Below, one piece after another: positions 14,796-15,567 of a DNA stretch of 15,567 nt. Location of the stretch: the NCBI GenBank assembly GCA_040880725.1, contig JBBDHV010000044.1, positions 1-15,567 on the forward strand, written 5' to 3'. The number at the start of each line of letters is the position of its first letter. Position 1 is the stretch's first letter. The notes beneath the pieces were generated by a model. That model did no database searches. It was not told the DNA's origin and worked only from the letters and a program-made list of their open reading frames with translations. The stretch is from DATHWB01 sp040880725. Lineage in GTDB: Bacteria; Actinomycetota; Acidimicrobiia; Spongiisociales; ZC4RG35. The position numbers and the translations under genes are program-made.

Positions 14796-14961
14796 ATGCC
14801 ACGCTCTCATTCGTGTTTTTGTCACCAAATGAGAGTGTGGGTTTGCCATGGAATGAGAGTGGTTCTGACACCACTCTCATTCCACGGCGCAAGGGAGGTC
14901 GGGCATGGCCACGACTGCGTCGACTCGAATCCCAGATCGATCGGTTTCCGTGGCATTTCAC
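14791..14961. mobile_element. 171-bp MITE-like palindromic element
   Basis: Ends in perfect 13-bp inverted repeats, GTGAAATGCCACG (14791-14803) and CGTGGCATTTCAC (14949-14961), with AGCTGAT on both outer sides (14784-14790 and 14962-14968), like a 7-bp target duplication. Inside are two strong hairpins: 14799-14811 with 14828-14840 (13 pairs, one wobble) and TGGAATGAGAGTGGT (14849-14863) with its exact complement (14870-14884) around a 6-base loop. CTCTCATT thus occurs four times in alternating orientation. There is no ORF or transposase. It could be a MITE, a REP/BIME-type cluster or an elaborate 3' UTR; the flanking repeats favour insertion. Confidence 0.55.
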
Positions 14962-14973
14962 AGCTGATGTGAA
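14961..14973 (+). repeat. Right 13-bp direct repeat
   Basis: CAGCTGATGTGAA, the second copy of 14783-14795, 178 bp away. The bases from 14974 to 15073 hold nothing I can identify. Confidence 0.75.
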
Positions 14974-15073
14974 CTCTGGACGTCAGCCTGTCGCCACAGA
15001 CACCGCAACACGCTCTGAGTGATCGGAATTCGACGGAAGTCGTCGGGCCATCTCAGGATGTCGGCGGAAGAGA

Positions 15074-15099
15074 ACTGACCGTCGACTTCGACGGTCAGT
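15074..15099. terminator. Strong bidirectional hairpin between convergent genes
   Basis: ACTGACCGTCG pairs perfectly with CGACGGTCAGT around loop ACTT: 11 bp, no U-tract. It lies between nrdJ (+) and the SRPBCC gene (-), which converge, and could stop transcription from both sides. Confidence 0.5.
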
Positions 15100-15153
15100 C
15101 ATGAGGACGAATGCCGGGTCGGGCTCCTTCGGTTCCGGAGCGGGCGTCTCCCA

Positions 15154-15167
15154 CTCGGACAACCGAG
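15154..15167 (-). terminator. Weak hairpin after the SRPBCC gene
   Basis: CTCGG-TTGT-CCGAG on the minus strand, 12 bases past the stop at 15180. The stem is 5 bp with no U-tract; it is only a possible terminator. Confidence 0.25.
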
Positions 15168-15179
15168 CTGTGGTGGCTG

Positions 15180-15567
15180 TCAGTCGGCGTTGAGGGCGGC
15201 CACCTCGACAGCGGCCAGCATGCTTTTGAAATTTCTCCTCAACATCGAGTCGATCACGGGACCGGTCAATCGGCCCACGGGACCACCCCTCGGCACATAC
15301 CGGTAGTCAAATGTGATCGCTGTCCCCTCACCGTCGGGCTCGAGCGTGAGCCTGGACTCAGCTTGCTTGAAGGGGACGAGGGCGGATGGCTGATTCGATG
15401 TGGCGATCATGTGGCCGTCTTCCCAGGCGGTGACCGATTCAACCAACGTGCCCATCGGTTTCAGTACTACCTGGCGGCGTGCACCCAGGCCGTGGGTTTG
15501 GTCGCCGATGGGTCGAGAGGCCTTGAGGCCATCCCAGTGGTCCGCCAGATTCGGGAAATCCGCGAAC
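15180..15567 (-). CDS. SRPBCC-fold (polyketide cyclase/START-like) protein, 5' end outside the window
   Basis: The frame is open from the window edge to TGA at 15182-15180, giving 128 complete codons; an internal ATG at 15455 is not the true start because similarity continues upstream (FADFPNLADHWDGLKAS, ARRQVVLKPMGTLVESV). The order of segments is that of the Polyketide_cyc2 family: an early FPNLADHW, a middle VTAWEDG, then SRLTLEPDGEGTAITFDYRYVP and a C-terminal helix MLRRNFKSMLAAVEVA. Such proteins have a hydrophobic pocket for a small ligand; the ligand is unknown. It is convergent with nrdJ. Confidence 0.75.
   Translation of the reverse strand, partial: FADFPNLADHWDGLKASRPIGDQTHGLGARRQVVLKPMGTLVESVTAWEDGHMIATSNQPSALVPFKQAESRLTLEPDGEGTAITFDYRYVPRGGPVGRLTGPVIDSMLRRNFKSMLAAVEVAALNAD

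Overview
The window is high-GC bacterial DNA with densely packed genes, short spacers, GC-rich third codon positions and GTG/TTG starts. Two proteins carry the maleylpyruvate-isomerase N-terminal/TIGR03086 DinB-like fold that is common where mycothiol is the cell thiol. There are also TANNNT promoter candidates without an obvious -35 and a B12-dependent ribonucleotide reductase. Together these point to an actinobacterium, possibly of the Acidimicrobiia type; that lineage is an inference from style and cannot be proven from the window.

Layout. Positions 1-5343 (+) hold an HhH-GPD DNA glycosylase, a metallo-beta-lactamase-fold hydrolase and a 1254-residue protein with two class III cyclase domains, a P-loop ATPase and a long helical-repeat tail. 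The last two overlap by ATGA and look translationally coupled. Positions 5327-6565 (-) hold a secreted Ig-like-domain protein that meets the cyclase gene tail to tail with a 17-base overlap. Positions 6740-8824 (-) hold inorganic pyrophosphatase followed 24 bases later by an AMP-forming acyl-CoA synthetase, an enzyme whose product is pyrophosphate. Positions 8931-11033 hold a TIGR03086 protein (+), a peroxiredoxin-like gene (-), an MDMPI-domain protein (+) and a 53-residue membrane peptide (+). Positions 11034-14789 hold the structured, NrdR-boxed leader and nrdJ. Positions 14790-15179 hold a palindromic, MITE-like element and a strong hairpin. Positions 15180-15567 (-) hold the 3' part of an SRPBCC-fold gene that runs off the window.

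The main discovery is at 9500-10183 (-). Ordinary ORF calling splits this gene in two because an in-frame TGA (10078-10076) sits exactly where the peroxidatic cysteine of the redoxin motif GDWCPYC should be. The frame continues through PYC and the rest of the domain. A hairpin with a GGUC apical loop starts 13 bases after the TGA, where the E. coli fdhF SECIS also sits. I read this as a selenocysteine (U36-x-x-C39) peroxiredoxin. No selA, selB, selC or selD is visible in the window, so the organism would have to carry them elsewhere.

Other points of note are: a soluble-adenylyl-cyclase-like tandem cyclase coupled to a possible phosphodiesterase; two NrdR boxes 31 bp apart before nrdJ; a 171-bp inverted-repeat element inserted right at the nrdJ stop codon and flanked by 13-bp direct repeats; and a cluster of CGCGAAAA motifs in the other nrdJ flank.
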